Below are positions 16,375 through 25,693 of a stretch of DNA of 32,214 bases, piece after piece. The translations under genes were made by a program, and so were the position numbers. How positions within the stretch are numbered: the first letter of the stretch is position 1; every line of letters begins with the position of its first letter. Below the pieces are notes generated by a model that searched no databases, was not told where the DNA came from, and saw only the letters and a program-made list of their open reading frames with translations. The DNA comes from Spirodela intermedia (taxonomy: Eukaryota > Streptophyta > Magnoliopsida > Alismatales > Araceae), in the NCBI GenBank assembly GCA_902729315.2, contig CACVBZ020000038.1, positions 1 to 32,214 on the forward strand, given 5' to 3'.

Positions 16375-16971
16375 TCAGGCGGCGGGGTGCGTGGCTGCAG
16401 GATAGCCACGTTCCCGTCCCTGCTCGACGAGCAGGCGCCGTAGGCTGCCCCAGTGCAGTCTCGACATCACGGTTCCCACTGGGATGTCCAGGAGCGCTGC
16501 AACTTCCGCGTACCGGAATCCCTCGACGTCGACGTAGAAGATCGCCATGCGCTGCCCCTCGGGAAGTGCACCGAGAGCGGCTCTGACTTGATCATCGCCG
16601 AGCCTTTCGAGGGCAGACAGTTCGGCGGACGCCGATGCGACAGACGAACGCTTTGCCGCGGGATTGAACTCCAGATCGGTGAGCTGCTCGGTCAGCACCT
16701 CCGCGGGCCGCCGCTGCAAACTGCGGTAGCGGTTGATCCACGTCGTGGTCATGACGCGGAACAGCCATGCTCTGAAGTTGGTGCCTTGGGAGAACTGCCC
16801 GAAGCTGCGATATGCCTTCATCATCGTCTCCTGAACGAGATCCTCGGCATCAGCATGGTTGTGGGTGTATCGCCACGCAGCCCGATACAGCTGATCCAGC
16901 ATCGGTAGTGCCTGTTCGACGAACCTGTCCCGTTGATCTTCAGAGCTGTCGAGTTCAAGGGTGAGGGTCAT
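16375..16971 (-). CDS. ECF sigma factor, SigH/SigR-like
   Basis: This 198-residue sigma-70 family factor has region 2 with ADAEDLVQETMMKAYRSFGQ and TNFRAWLFRVMTTTWINRYR, and region 4 with EGFRYAEVAALLDIPVGTVM. The spacing and wording match the SigH/SigR group (ECF12) that drives thiol-oxidative and heat stress genes. The ATG at 16971 has AGGAG eight bases upstream. Members of this group are normally followed by a zinc-binding anti-sigma gene, but here the stop is only about 70 bases from the end of the convergent dehydrogenase gene and no such frame exists. It may be controlled differently or by an unlinked anti-sigma. Its neighbour, a mycothiol-linked dehydrogenase, fits the thiol-stress theme. 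Confidence 0.9.
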   Translation of the reverse strand: MTLTLELDSSEDQRDRFVEQALPMLDQLYRAAWRYTHNHADAEDLVQETMMKAYRSFGQFSQGTNFRAWLFRVMTTTWINRYRSLQRRPAEVLTEQLTDLEFNPAAKRSSVASASAELSALERLGDDQVRAALGALPEGQRMAIFYVDVEGFRYAEVAALLDIPVGTVMSRLHWGSLRRLLVEQGRERGYPAATHPAA

Positions 16972-17101
16972 ATCGTGTCTCCTCTAGCTGCCGCTACCAA
17001 TCATTGTCTTGTACTGCATATTTGACGATTTTGAGAGCGGTCCTGTGATGCGTCGGACGGCAAAGGTGGTACGAGTCACGCTGCGCCCGTCAGCACGACG
17101 A

Positions 17102-17139
17102 AAGCCGCCGCTGCAGGGGGATCCCTGCAGCGGCGGCTT
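17102..17139 (-). terminator. Strong hairpin terminator downstream of the flavoprotein gene
   Basis: AAGCCGCCGCTGCAGGG (17102-17118) pairs perfectly with CCCTGCAGCGGCGGCTT (17123-17139), a 17-bp GC-rich stem with a 4-base loop. On the minus strand the stem runs into TTTCG. It lies 51 bases after the stop of the minus-strand flavoprotein gene and so separates that gene from the ECF sigma gene. The rest of 16972-17190 holds the sigma leader, with an AT-rich patch at about 17010-17035, and no gene. Confidence 0.7.
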
Positions 17140-17190
17140 CCGACGACCCTGTCCGAATGAATCCGGTTCGGGTGCGTTCCCGATCCCTGA

Positions 17191-18390
17191 TCAGTCCATG
17201 GACCAGGTGAATTTATAGTGGGCCTGCTCAAAGATGGTCGCCTCGTCATCGACCGGCGGGTAGATCCACTCGGTGTTGATCCGGTGCTTGAGGGCCTTCG
17301 CATCGCTACCAGGTGGCACGGATCTCGCGCTCCCAGCCGGTGGTGAGTACAGCCCCTGCCGGGCCGGATCAGGCGTCACGTACGGATTCGGCGCAGAAGG
17401 CAGCACGAGTTCAATTTAACAAGGTCGGCCGCGACGTTGTGGCCTGCGAACTTGCCCGACGGGGTTGCGTACTGGCAGCTCTGCATGGCGAAGTGTCCAT
17501 CCTCGACGAGCGCAGCCGCCGTGTCACCAGCCGCGTAGACATCCGGAGCCGTCGGGACCCGTAGATTCTCGTCAACGATCAAGCGCCCGACTGCATCCCG
17601 TGCTCCCGGAATCAACTGGGTGAGGGCTGGCGAGCATTCCGACGGTCCAGACCGTCATCGACGCGGCGATGACCTCCTGTCCGTCAGGCTGAACGTTAAT
17701 TGCCAGTGACCTCGCTGACCGTGAAACCAGTCGCACCTCGATCTAACTCTTCCAGGGCCGACGTACAGTGTACGGACGGGGTCCGGCACCGAGCTACGAA
17801 CCGACCTCATCAGCCCGATCGACGAGGACAGCCGTGCGCGCGCGTTCGCCGCGTCCGCCAATATTTCAGTCGCCCCATCGGTTCGGTGGCCACCTCCAGG
17901 CCGGTGAACCCCGCTCGATGATGACGGCGCTGAATGTTCCTTCCTCCGTGGGCTGCTCCGGCAGCGCCCGGACGTGCTGCTCGAGCGCATCCGCGGCGGT
18001 GATGGTGTCGACGTCGAACAGGAATTCCCGACCGGGCAGATTCGGCTTCACCACCTGGCTGCCGGCTGCGAGCACCAGCCGGTCGTAGTGCAGAACCTCG
18101 GATTCCCCGTCGACACCGGCCGTTGTGACTTCGCGCTTCTTGGTGTCGATTCCGGTGACCCTTGCACGAAGTCGCTCCACACCGATCGGCTTGAGCACGC
18201 GATCAAGTGACACCGACATCTGGCCCGGATCGCGCTCGTACAGGCGCGGTCGAATCACCATCTCGTCGCTGTCGCTCACCAAGGTGACCCGTGGGCGAAG
18301 GCCGTCAGTCCCGTTGTCGCGGGCCACGCGCGCAGCGGCAGCGGCGCTCCACACGCCGGCGAATCCGCCGCCAATGACCAGAATATTCAT
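17191..18390 (-). pseudogene. NDH-2-like FAD/NAD(P) oxidoreductase, multiply frameshifted
   Basis: The gene starts at ATG 18390 (ribosome site AAGGAG to AGAGGAAC just upstream) with the FAD-binding NILVIGGGFAGVWSAAAA motif, and stays in frame to EEGTFSAVII near 17935. Family text then moves between frames: ADAANARA, VLVDRADEVGS, GAGPRPY, VQPDGQEVIAASMTVWT, then LIPGARDAVGRLIVDENLRV with the second FAD motif DVYAAGDTAAA. The last frame ends KALKHRINTEWIYPPVDDEA and stops at 17191. The overall length (400 codons) is normal for a type II NADH dehydrogenase-like flavoprotein. At least five shifts are needed. It is divergent from a related flavoprotein gene across a 290-base gap. Electron acceptor and function are unknown. 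Confidence 0.8.
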
Positions 18391-18619
18391 CGTGTTCCTC
18401 TTCTCCTTTGTTGGTTCGTACGGCGACGGTCTGCCACCTACATGGGCGCCGGCACCCTCGACGGGAATTGCAGGCCCTGGGGCACAGCAGAACCGAGATC
18501 AGAATCGCCCCCCGCTGAATGGCGGGCGGGTGCGGGAAGTGTTCGGTTCATGCCAATATGACGCCGTAGCGTGCCTTCTTGTGAGGCGGCGGTGACCTAT
18601 ACCACAATCGTTGATATCC

Positions 18620-18646
18620 CGTCACATTCCGAGCCTTGCCGGTGTC
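18620..18646 (+). promoter_or_regulatory. Candidate ECF41-type promoter
   Basis: CGTCACA (18620-18626), 16 bases, then TGTC (18643-18646). The ECF41 promoter consensus, as I recall it, is TGTCACA-N16-CGTC, so each element has one mismatch and the spacing is exact. It lies 34 bases before the ATG of the flavoprotein gene, which is followed by an ECF41-type sigma gene. ECF41 factors typically drive the adjacent oxidoreductase gene. The rest of 18391-18680 shows no gene. Confidence 0.45.
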
Positions 18647-18680
18647 ATAAGGGTGTCCGCACCGAACCGAGGAGTTCCAA

Positions 18681-19867
18681 ATGTCTGTCAACAATGGTCG
18701 ACCGAGGCCAGCACCCAAGCCACACGTAGTTGTCATAGGTGGGGGCTATGCCGGGGCGCTGGCAGCAAACCGGCTACAGCAGAACCGAGACATCGCGATC
18801 ACCATCGTCAATCCGCGCCCCGTTTTCGTCGAGCGGGTGCGGCTGCACGAGCTCGTGGCACGCAGCGGAGACGCGACCGTCGACCTGGCGAAACTGTTGG
18901 GTGACAACGTCAAGCTGGTCGTCGACGCGGCCACTCGCATCGATGCGACCAGTCGTACCGTGGAGCTGGAGTCCGGGGCGCGGCTGTCCTACGACTACCT
19001 CATCTATGCCGTGGGTAGCACCGGAACCGTGCCCGCCGGCGTACCCGGCGCCCGGGAGTTCGCCTATCCCATCGGCGAACTCGGGCGAGCACACGCGACT
19101 GCGAAACCACGGTGGATGGCCTCTCGAATGCGCCCATCTGCGTCGTCGGTGGAGGTCACGACGGGTATCGAAGCCGCCTCGGAACTGGCCGACAGCGCCC
19201 GAGGCCCCAGCGGCCCTGCTGTGCGGAATGTGCTGCGCTTAATCTGTGGAGCAGCGCACCGATACGTAAGCAACTCACGCGGGTCGGCGTCACGATCGAG
19301 GACAAGGCCGTCGTCGCGAAGTCGACGCCGATCAGATTCGCGCGGCAGACGGTCGGGTGTTTTCCGAGCGGCGACCGTATGGACTGGCAAGGATTCGGGT
19401 TCCCGATCTGGCCGCGCGCAGTGGAGCTGACCACCGATGACATCGGCCGCCTCGTCACCGATGAGACGCTCACCAGCGTCGACGACCCGTGGATCTTCGG
19501 AGCGGGTGACGCATCGGCACCAGCGGGTCCTCCGCTGCGGATGAGTTGCCAAGCGGCGATGCCGCTGGCTGCCAGAGCAGCGAGCACAGTGCTCGCACGG
19601 ATCGCCGGTGTCGAGGTCAAGGCGCTCAATCAGTCCTTTGTCGTCACCAATATCAGCATCGGGCGCAAGCACGGCACCATTCAGGCCGCACATCAGGACG
19701 ACAGCCCGCGCGGGTTCTACATCGGCGGCAGGCTTGCGGCGTACATCAAGGAGATGGTCTGCTCGACCGTCGTCAAGCAGATCTCCAAGGAGAGCCGCAA
19801 GCCGGGCAGCTACAGCTGGCCGGGCGCGAAGAAGCAGCCGGCCTCGGTGAAGTCGTCCGCTGCATGA
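18681..19867 (+). pseudogene. NDH-2-like FAD/NAD(P) oxidoreductase, frameshifted in the middle
   Basis: The start ATG 18681 follows GAGGAG with good spacing. The first frame holds the FAD motif HVVVIGGGYAGALAANRL, then LHELVARSGDATVDLAKLLG and YDYLIYAVGSTG, to about 19100. The middle (about 19100-19440) changes frame several times: NAPICVVGGG, TTGIEAASELAD, KQLTRVGVTIEDKAV. From about 19430 one frame carries LTTDDIGRLVTDETLTSVDD, the second FAD motif IFGAGDASA, MSCQAAMPLAARAA and DDSPRGFYIGGRLAAYIKEM, ending at 19867. The size (about 395 residues) is normal. Position before an ECF41-type sigma gene fits the oxidoreductase partner of ECF41 modules. The catalysed reaction is unknown. Confidence 0.82.
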
Positions 19868-19877
19868 CTCCGTTGAC

Positions 19878-19909
19878 GCGTTCCGTGCGCCGGGCGGCGC
19901 ACGGAACGC
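19878..19909 (+). terminator. Hairpin after the flavoprotein gene
   Basis: GCGTTCCGTGCGCC (19878-19891) pairs perfectly with GGCGCACGGAACGC (19896-19909), a 14-bp stem with a 4-base loop, starting 11 bases after the flavoprotein stop. No U-run follows. It probably terminates or attenuates transcription before the sigma gene, which starts 193 bases further on. The remaining gap (19910-20102) shows no other gene. Confidence 0.6.
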
Positions 19910-20102
19910 CGATACACGCGAAACCGGCGGTTGAATTGTCGCCGGTACCTTGTGGCGTCACTCCGCCGTCGACATCCAGGTGGCGTACCACTCCCTTACG
20001 CGCGATGCGGTGTTGAGCGCACTGACGCAGCCGACGGCGCATAGTGACAGGACGACCGCAGTCCAGTGTGACCTGAATCCCGGGAACGAGAGGTGCCGAC
20101 AA

Positions 20103-21036
20103 ATGACCGGTGTCGCGATCGATCGAGTCGAATGCGAGGTGGACCGGGCGTTGCTGATCAACGTCGCCTACCGCCTGCTGGGTTCGATGGCAGACGCAGA
20201 GGACGTCGCGCAGGAAGCCCTACCTGCGCGGGTACAAATATGTCCGAGCCCGAGCGCGCGGCCATCCGTACGCCTGCCGCTTGGTGCGTGCGAGTCGCCA
20301 CCCGCATCTGCCTGGACATCCTGACGTCCGCACGGCACCGGCGCGAGCAATATGTCGGTCCATGGCTTCCCGAACCAGTCCCGGGGCAGCGCATCGATGA
20401 ATCGAGATCATCGACGGATCCGGCGACTGCGGTAAGCCACCATCGATGGAGCTCGTCACGATGGCCATGCTCGTCGTACTGGACTCCATGACGCCACGCA
20501 GGCGGGTATCCTTCGTGCTGCGTGATGTCTTCCGTCTGCCGTTCGGTGAGATCGGTTTGATCCTTGGCAGAGTCTGATGCAGCATGCCGGCAACTGGCGG
20601 TTTCGGCTCGGCGCAGAGTGGAGACCTACGCCAGTGCGCACGAGATAACAAGCGGCACAAGGACACCACGGTCGCTTTGACCAAAGCCTTCCAGAGCGGC
20701 GACATCGAGGCGCTCGTCGCGCTGCTGGACCCGACCGTCACCGTGACCAACGACGGAGGCGGAAGGGTGAGCGCGGCCCTGAGACCCATCATCGGCGCCG
20801 ACAGAGTCATCCGGTATCTCGGCGGAATTCGGCGCAGGGATGCCGATGTCGAAACCTCTGTGGTGAACGTCAACGGCCAAGCGGGTCTGCGGATGCAGCG
20901 GGACGGCGTGACGATCGGTGTCGCAGCGCTCGAAGTTCGTGATGGGCTCATCACGAAGCTCTGGGTTGTTCGCAATTCGGAGAAACTGACCTGCTGGAAC
21001 GGCTCTGTAGTCGAGGCGACCGGTCACCTCAGTTGA
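20103..21036 (+). pseudogene. ECF41-type (SigJ-like) sigma factor with SnoaL domain, multiply frameshifted
   Basis: ATG 20103 opens region 2 (ALLINVAYRLLGSMADAEDV, AQEA). The frame then shifts to AAIRTPAAWCVRVATRICLD and WLPEPVPG, then SMAMLVVLDSMTP with VSFVLRDVFRLPFGEIGLIL, then ACRQLAVSARRRVETYASAH. From about 20665 one frame carries the SnoaL-like C-terminal domain (TVALTKAFQSGDIEALVALL, NDGGGR) to EKLTCWN and the stop at 21036. The ECF41 signatures WLPEP and DGGG are present and the last (NPDKL in the group) reads NSEKL. At least four shifts are needed; the span fits about 311 residues. In ECF41 the fused C-terminal domain replaces an anti-sigma factor. Its end overlaps the convergent DJ-1-like gene by 8 bases. 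Confidence 0.8.
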
Positions 21037-22163
21037 GCTGGTTCGGATACTCCATGACGCGAGCGACAGCCAGAGCGGCGTCGGCGCCGTAGGTGTCCTC
21101 GATATCGGCGAGTGCGATATCGAGCGCCTGGGCCGGTTTCTCTGCCTGCGTCGCATTCACGATGTGAACGAGGCGAGGATCGGCTGCCGTCATATCGGGC
21201 AGGAAGGTGATTCCACGACTCGATCGCACCGGAATGTCATCGGGGGCCACGGCGAAAGCCTGTGTGAGGCCGGATTGCGAATAGGCCTCGGCGGTGAGCG
21301 CGAGGGCGATCTCATCGATACCGGGAACCAGGCCCACCCCGATGGGAGACCCCGTCCCATCCTCGCCCCCGACAGGCCGGGGGAGCGATGCGAACCGATC
21401 ACTGTCGTGTTCGGGTGTCCAGTCGTCGATACCCAGTTCCAGCGCGGTGGCCTCGGCACGTTCACGACCCGCGATCGCCGCAACGAGCGCGATCGCGACA
21501 GGCATCGAGGCGCTCACTCCGGCACTGGATACGATCTTGCCGTCCGCGACATACCGGACGTTCTTGAGCCACGTCACGTTCGGTATTCGCTGACCGCCGT
21601 TCATGACCGGCCCAGTGACCCGTCGCATTGCGTCCGTCCATCAGGCCGGTTCGCGCAACTGTCATCGCGCCGTTGCAGATGCTCACGGTCGAACCACCCT
21701 TGGCTGCCTGCTCTTTGATCCAGCCGACGGCGGATGCATCATCGCGGGGCTGCAACGCCGGCACGATGACGTAGTCGGCTCCCTCCGGATACTGCATGTC
21801 GAAGTCGGCAATGGTCATCTGGGCCTCGGTCCGCAACGCGGGCCGCATGGTGACGGTGCCTGGATTCGTCGAGACCGTGACCACGTCGGCGACATCGGCG
21901 GCGGTGAGCACGCCGTAGGGAATCACGTAGTCGGTCAGTTCGGTGTTGCTGTCACCGCCATTGGCCGCGAGTACGGCGACGACCGGTCGCGTCCGCCCGA
22001 AACGTGCTTCCCAGGGGTCGATGATCGAACTCGGCGCGGCCTGCGCGCTGGACGAGGTCGTCGTGGAGGTAGACGGGTCGTGCTGATGAGGCGAGCCACA
22101 GGCTGAGGCCATCAGGCTTGTCAGGCCGAGGGCCAGAACAACTGTGGAGCAGCGCATCCTCAT
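21029..22163 (-). CDS. DJ-1/PfpI-family lipoprotein, one frameshift near 21600
   Basis: The start ATG at 22163 has AAAGGA upstream. A signal peptide with lipobox-like LMASAC suggests a lipid-anchored exported protein, followed by a Ser/Thr-rich linker (STSTTTSSSAQ). The first frame carries the class I glutamine amidotransferase-like fold: VAVLAANGGDSNTELTDYVI and GSTVSICNGAMTVARTGLMD, with Cys in SICNGA as the expected nucleophile, to NATGHW. Near 21600 the homologous text shifts frame: NVTWLKNVRYVADGKIVSSA, GVSASMPVAIALVAAIAG, then a C-terminal extension of about 130 residues. The full size is about 378 residues. It is last in a minus-strand series after the PucR-type gene. Substrate unknown. 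Confidence 0.82.
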
Positions 22164-22266
22164 ATCCGATTCCTTTCGTCGTTTCTTGGCCGTCGGTCAC
22201 GCCTACTGGCGCCGACAAACTCTGTGACGAAACAGCAGGTGCAATTGTGAGGTGCGATATGGCGAG

Positions 22267-23495
22267 TCAGATCCTCTCCTGCCCGATGGCGGCCCAGACG
22301 GAGAGTGCGGCCTCCAGGTCGAGGCGGTTGTCGTCGATCGAGACTCCCAGCAGTTTGGCGGCTTGCCGCAGGCGATAAGCCACAGTCTTCTCGTGGACCA
22401 ACAAGCGCGAACTTGCGCCGGCCTTACTGCCGCCGGATGCGAAATACGCCTGCAACGTGATTCGGAGGCGGTCGGCCTCCGTGGTATCGGCGGCAAGCGG
22501 CCCCAGGACGACCTCGGCGAATCGGCGAGCACGTATCGGTGCGGCCAGCAATGTGGCCATCAGTGAGACTCGGCGGAAGGAGGCTGTGCCCCCGTCCGGC
22601 TTCAAGGTGACGAGGGCACCCATCGTGTCCTGCGCCTCAAGCGTCACGGTGGCGAAGCCTTCAACGCCAGGTGCGGTGTCCGACGCTGCCACGAACAGTT
22701 GCGACGCGAGGTCGGCGACCGTGGCTTCGATCCGCGCACGTGGCGGTGGGTCGCTGAAGGCGATCCACACCATGTCACTACCGCGGTGGTCGTTCAAGGC
22801 GATCGTGGGGTGGCCGGGGAAGCGGCGAGCGATGGACGCGATGATCTGGGCGTGCGTCGCAGCCCGAGTGGTACACGGCCGCAGTGCCAGTGCGACATGG
22901 TGGCCGGAGAAGGGGTAGTTGAGTGTCTTGATGTTGGTGGCGTCGCCCGCAATCACGGCCCGGATGACTGCGTCCTGGTGCAAACCGTTTCGTATTGCCT
23001 CCCGACTGCGATCAGCCCACTGATCGCTCAGGCATTGCATGACGTGATCGACATAGTCGTCGAGATAACTTGCCTGCCGTCAATACGAGCTGCCAGTGTT
23101 TCGGTGTCCGATACGCGCTGTCCCAGACAACGCAGGAAGTAGTGTGCCGTCTGGGCAGCGCCAAGCCGATAGATGCGCAGGAGAACGGGGAGTCCGTCCC
23201 GATCACAGGCGACATGGTCGACGAGTTCCAGCGCCCCGTGCGGCGGTGAGACCGAGGTTGGATCGATCCCGTACGCCAGACTCGACATAACAGCACCTAT
23301 ATTGGCCGATGTCGAACGGTGCAGGACCTCAAGATATGTGCTCTTGTCCAGCGCGGCTGGAGCGTCTTGCAGTTGCGATACGTGAGTACTCACGTCGATC
23401 GCCACCCGGTCGAGATCGTCGAGGAGCTCCAGAGCGACATCTCCGGGCATCGCACGGGCGGCCTGTTTCGTCGCTGCGGCGGGTTGTGGACTCAT
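22267..23495 (-). CDS. PucR-type transcriptional regulator, one frameshift near 23050
   Basis: The chosen start is ATG 23495 (MSPQPAAATKQAA). The first frame runs through STYLEVLHRSTSANIGAVMS and GLPVLLRIYRLGAAQTAHYF to about 23055, then shifts to HVMQCLSDQWADRSREAIRN. The C-terminus carries the PucR HTH_30-type domain: LRITLQAYFASGGSKAGASS, VHEKTVAYRLRQAAKLLGVS, ending LEAALSVWAAIGQERI. Total about 409 residues, usual for the family. One missing base explains the break. It starts 49 bases after the NmrA-like gene on the same strand and may be co-transcribed with it. PucR-family proteins often regulate small catabolic or stress genes; its target here is unknown. Confidence 0.82.
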
Positions 23496-23544
23496 CCGTC
23501 CATGGTCGGAGCGGCGGCGCAACAGGTCAAGAGCTGGGGGACAG

Positions 23545-24510
23545 TCACGATGGCGTCCCGGTTCCCAGGACCGCGGCACGATTCTCCACGAGCCACTCCG
23601 CGAGACGCTTCGCCGGTCTGCCGGTCAGGTACTCGACGATATCGGACTTGCGCCAAACGGTTTCGTTGTCCTGTTCGAACTGGAAGTACGCGAGGTAGTA
23701 GTCGACCGCATCCGGCCTTCCGATGTACTGACGAAGGGCCTCACCGCAGTACTTCTCGAAACCCTCATCCGTGCCATCGAAGCTGATCGTCTCTCCCAGC
23801 GCCTGGGAGGCGAGGACCGCCACCTCGTCGAACCGGAGCACGTCGTGCCCATTGTCGAGATGGTAGAGCTGGCCGATATGCGGGCCGGGGTCGGAGAGCA
23901 GAAGTGCGGCCGCACACTCGCCGGTGTCGGTGGTGTCCAGGAAGCCCATACGCCGGTTGCGCGGGACGACGAGCTTGCGGTGCAGCTGAATTGGGTCGGC
24001 GAAGAAGCTGAGGAAGTTGTCCATGAAGTAGGCGGCGTTGTTGACGTAGGTCACGGGAAGGCCGCTGCGGTCGAGAACCGCCTTCGCGCGCAAATGCTGG
24101 ACTGCCGTCCCGCCGCCCCATTCGGTCAGATACTGCGGTACCCGGTCCATCGTCATGCCGATGGGATCGGCGACGAGTCGCACCACATGGCGTAGTCCTT
24201 GATTATGACGCGCAGCCGCAACGATATTCGTCATCGCGGTCTCCTCATCCATGAAGTCGGGGGTGACGATGAAACACCCGTCGACGGATTCGAAGGCATC
24301 GATCAGGGACGGCAGGTTGAGGTAATCGGCGACGACGATCTCAGCGTCGGGGAACCTGTGCCGTAAGGACTCGGCAGTGCGCTCGTGGTGGGTCGCCAGG
24401 CGCAACGACACCCCGGGCGCATCGCGCCGGATCGCCTCGGCGACAGGACCGCCGATGTGTCCGTTGGCGCCGAACACGAGAACCCGGTCGAGTGGTGATT
24501 GGTTGCCCAT
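23545..24510 (-). CDS. NmrA-like NAD(P)-binding protein (epimerase/SDR family)
   Basis: This intact 321-residue protein of the atypical short-chain dehydrogenase (NmrA/HSCARG-like) group has an N-terminal dinucleotide-binding motif, RVLVFGANGHIGGPVAEAIR. It continues with ADYLNLPSLIDAFESVDGCF and VTYVNNAAYFMDNFLSFFAD, ending LAEWLVENRAAVLG. The ATG at 24510 has AAGGAG nine bases upstream. It lies downstream of the intact ECF41 sigma gene on the same strand. NAD(P)-binding epimerase-type proteins are among the standard partners of ECF41 factors, so it is a likely target or co-expressed gene. Whether it is an enzyme or a redox-sensing regulator cannot be seen. Confidence 0.88.
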   Translation of the reverse strand: MGNQSPLDRVLVFGANGHIGGPVAEAIRRDAPGVSLRLATHHERTAESLRHRFPDAEIVVADYLNLPSLIDAFESVDGCFIVTPDFMDEETAMTNIVAAARHNQGLRHVVRLVADPIGMTMDRVPQYLTEWGGGTAVQHLRAKAVLDRSGLPVTYVNNAAYFMDNFLSFFADPIQLHRKLVVPRNRRMGFLDTTDTGECAAALLLSDPGPHIGQLYHLDNGHDVLRFDEVAVLASQALGETISFDGTDEGFEKYCGEALRQYIGRPDAVDYYLAYFQFEQDNETVWRKSDIVEYLTGRPAKRLAEWLVENRAAVLGTGTPS

Positions 24511-24683
24511 GGACGGAAACTCCTTGTCATCTGGTGCGCATCCACATTTGTGAGGCGCACCACAGACAATTCGGCATCGGGCGGGCTGATGGTAGTGCGG
24601 GGGCGGAGTGGCCGACACTCCGCAACGGAGCACGTGGTCAACTCGTGGCGGAGGAAGCGGCAGGCGCGTCCGGCACGAACGCG
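24511..24683 (-). promoter_or_regulatory. Leader with two inverted repeats between sigma gene and NmrA-like gene
   Basis: Two perfect inverted repeats lie in this 173-base gap. CGGAGTG (24604-24610) and CACTCCG (24616-24622) form a 7-bp hairpin. TGGTGCGC (24532-24539) and GCGCACCA (24555-24562) form 8-base arms 15 bases apart, just upstream of the Shine-Dalgarno. The first may be a weak terminator, the second an operator or leader stem controlling the NmrA-like gene. No small gene was seen. Confidence 0.4.
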
Positions 24684-25598
24684 TCAACCGTTCCAGGTAT
24701 CCAACTTTTCGGGATTCACAACTGCCCAGATTGTCTGGATTCGGCCTGCGATGACATCAAACGAGTAGACACCGACGGTGCGGCCATCGACAGTCATCGC
24801 AACGCCGTTCTTACCGTTGACTTTTCGTTCGACAAGTTCGGATGTCGGTCGCTTGGCGATGACGCCGAGCAGGAATCGCGCGACCTTGTCCGCTCCGACG
24901 AGCGGACGCAATGCCGCGCGGGCATTGCCGCCGCCGTCCACCCGGGCCACCACATCGGGCGCCAGGGCGCTGATGAGATCCCCGAGATTGCCGTTTGTGC
25001 ACGCATCCTTGAATGCGCTGACCACGGTCGAGTGATCGCTCGGATCCAACGACCGGCGGTAGGAATCGGTGCGAACGTGACGACGGGCGGAGACCGCAAG
25101 TTGGCGGCACGCTGCCGAAGATCGGCCGACGATGTCTGCGATGTCATTGAATGAAAGGCCGAAAACATCGTGCAGGATGAAGGTGACACGTTCTGCGGGG
25201 GTGACTTCCTCAAGGAGTACCAGCAGGGCAGTGCTCACGGACTCGTCCAGGGTGATGTCGTGGAGCGGGTCGCCTCGGTTGGCGCCGCTGCCGAAGCTCG
25301 CGGCCACGAGGCTGGCAGGGAGCGGCTCGGGGAGCCAGTCTCCGACGTACGACTCGCGGCGTACGCGCGCAGATCCCAGGTGGTCCAGGCACACTCGACT
25401 GGCGACTCGGACCAGCCAGGCCCGAGGTGTCAAGATCGCCGCACGATCGTCCGGGGTCAGCTGGTACCAGCGTGAGTAGGTCTCCTGCACCATGTCCTCA
25501 GCGTCGTGTGCGGCACCCACGAGGCGGTATGCGACGCTGAACAGCAACCTCCGGTGAGTCTCCACGTCCGTGGCGGGGGACTCGTCGAACTCGCCCAT
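24684..25598 (-). CDS. ECF41-type (SigJ-like) sigma factor with C-terminal SnoaL-like domain
   Basis: This intact 304-residue factor has region 2 with LFSVAYRLVGAAHDAEDMVQ and AILTPRAWLVRVASRVCLDH, region 4 with VTFILHDVFGLSFNDIADIV and CRQLAVSARRHVRTDSYRRS, then the fused SnoaL-like domain (TVVSAFKDACTNGNLGDLIS). All three ECF41 signatures are visible: WLPEP, DGGG (VDGGGN) and a final NPEKL (NPDKL in the group). The ATG at 25598 has GGAGG upstream; the frame is open further upstream but that part has no family match. In this group the C-terminal domain modulates activity in place of an anti-sigma factor. It is divergent from the CxxC AhpD-like gene and upstream of the NmrA-like gene. Confidence 0.93.
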   Translation of the reverse strand: MGEFDESPATDVETHRRLLFSVAYRLVGAAHDAEDMVQETYSRWYQLTPDDRAAILTPRAWLVRVASRVCLDHLGSARVRRESYVGDWLPEPLPASLVAASFGSGANRGDPLHDITLDESVSTALLVLLEEVTPAERVTFILHDVFGLSFNDIADIVGRSSAACRQLAVSARRHVRTDSYRRSLDPSDHSTVVSAFKDACTNGNLGDLISALAPDVVARVDGGGNARAALRPLVGADKVARFLLGVIAKRPTSELVERKVNGKNGVAMTVDGRTVGVYSFDVIAGRIQTIWAVVNPEKLDTWNG

Positions 25599-25693
25599 CG
25601 TGTGAACCTCCGTTCCTGCGTGTGGCCGACCCCATGGTCTCGGATCGGTCTCGTGCACCCATCTGACGAAGAAGCGGACCAGTTTGTGAGGTC

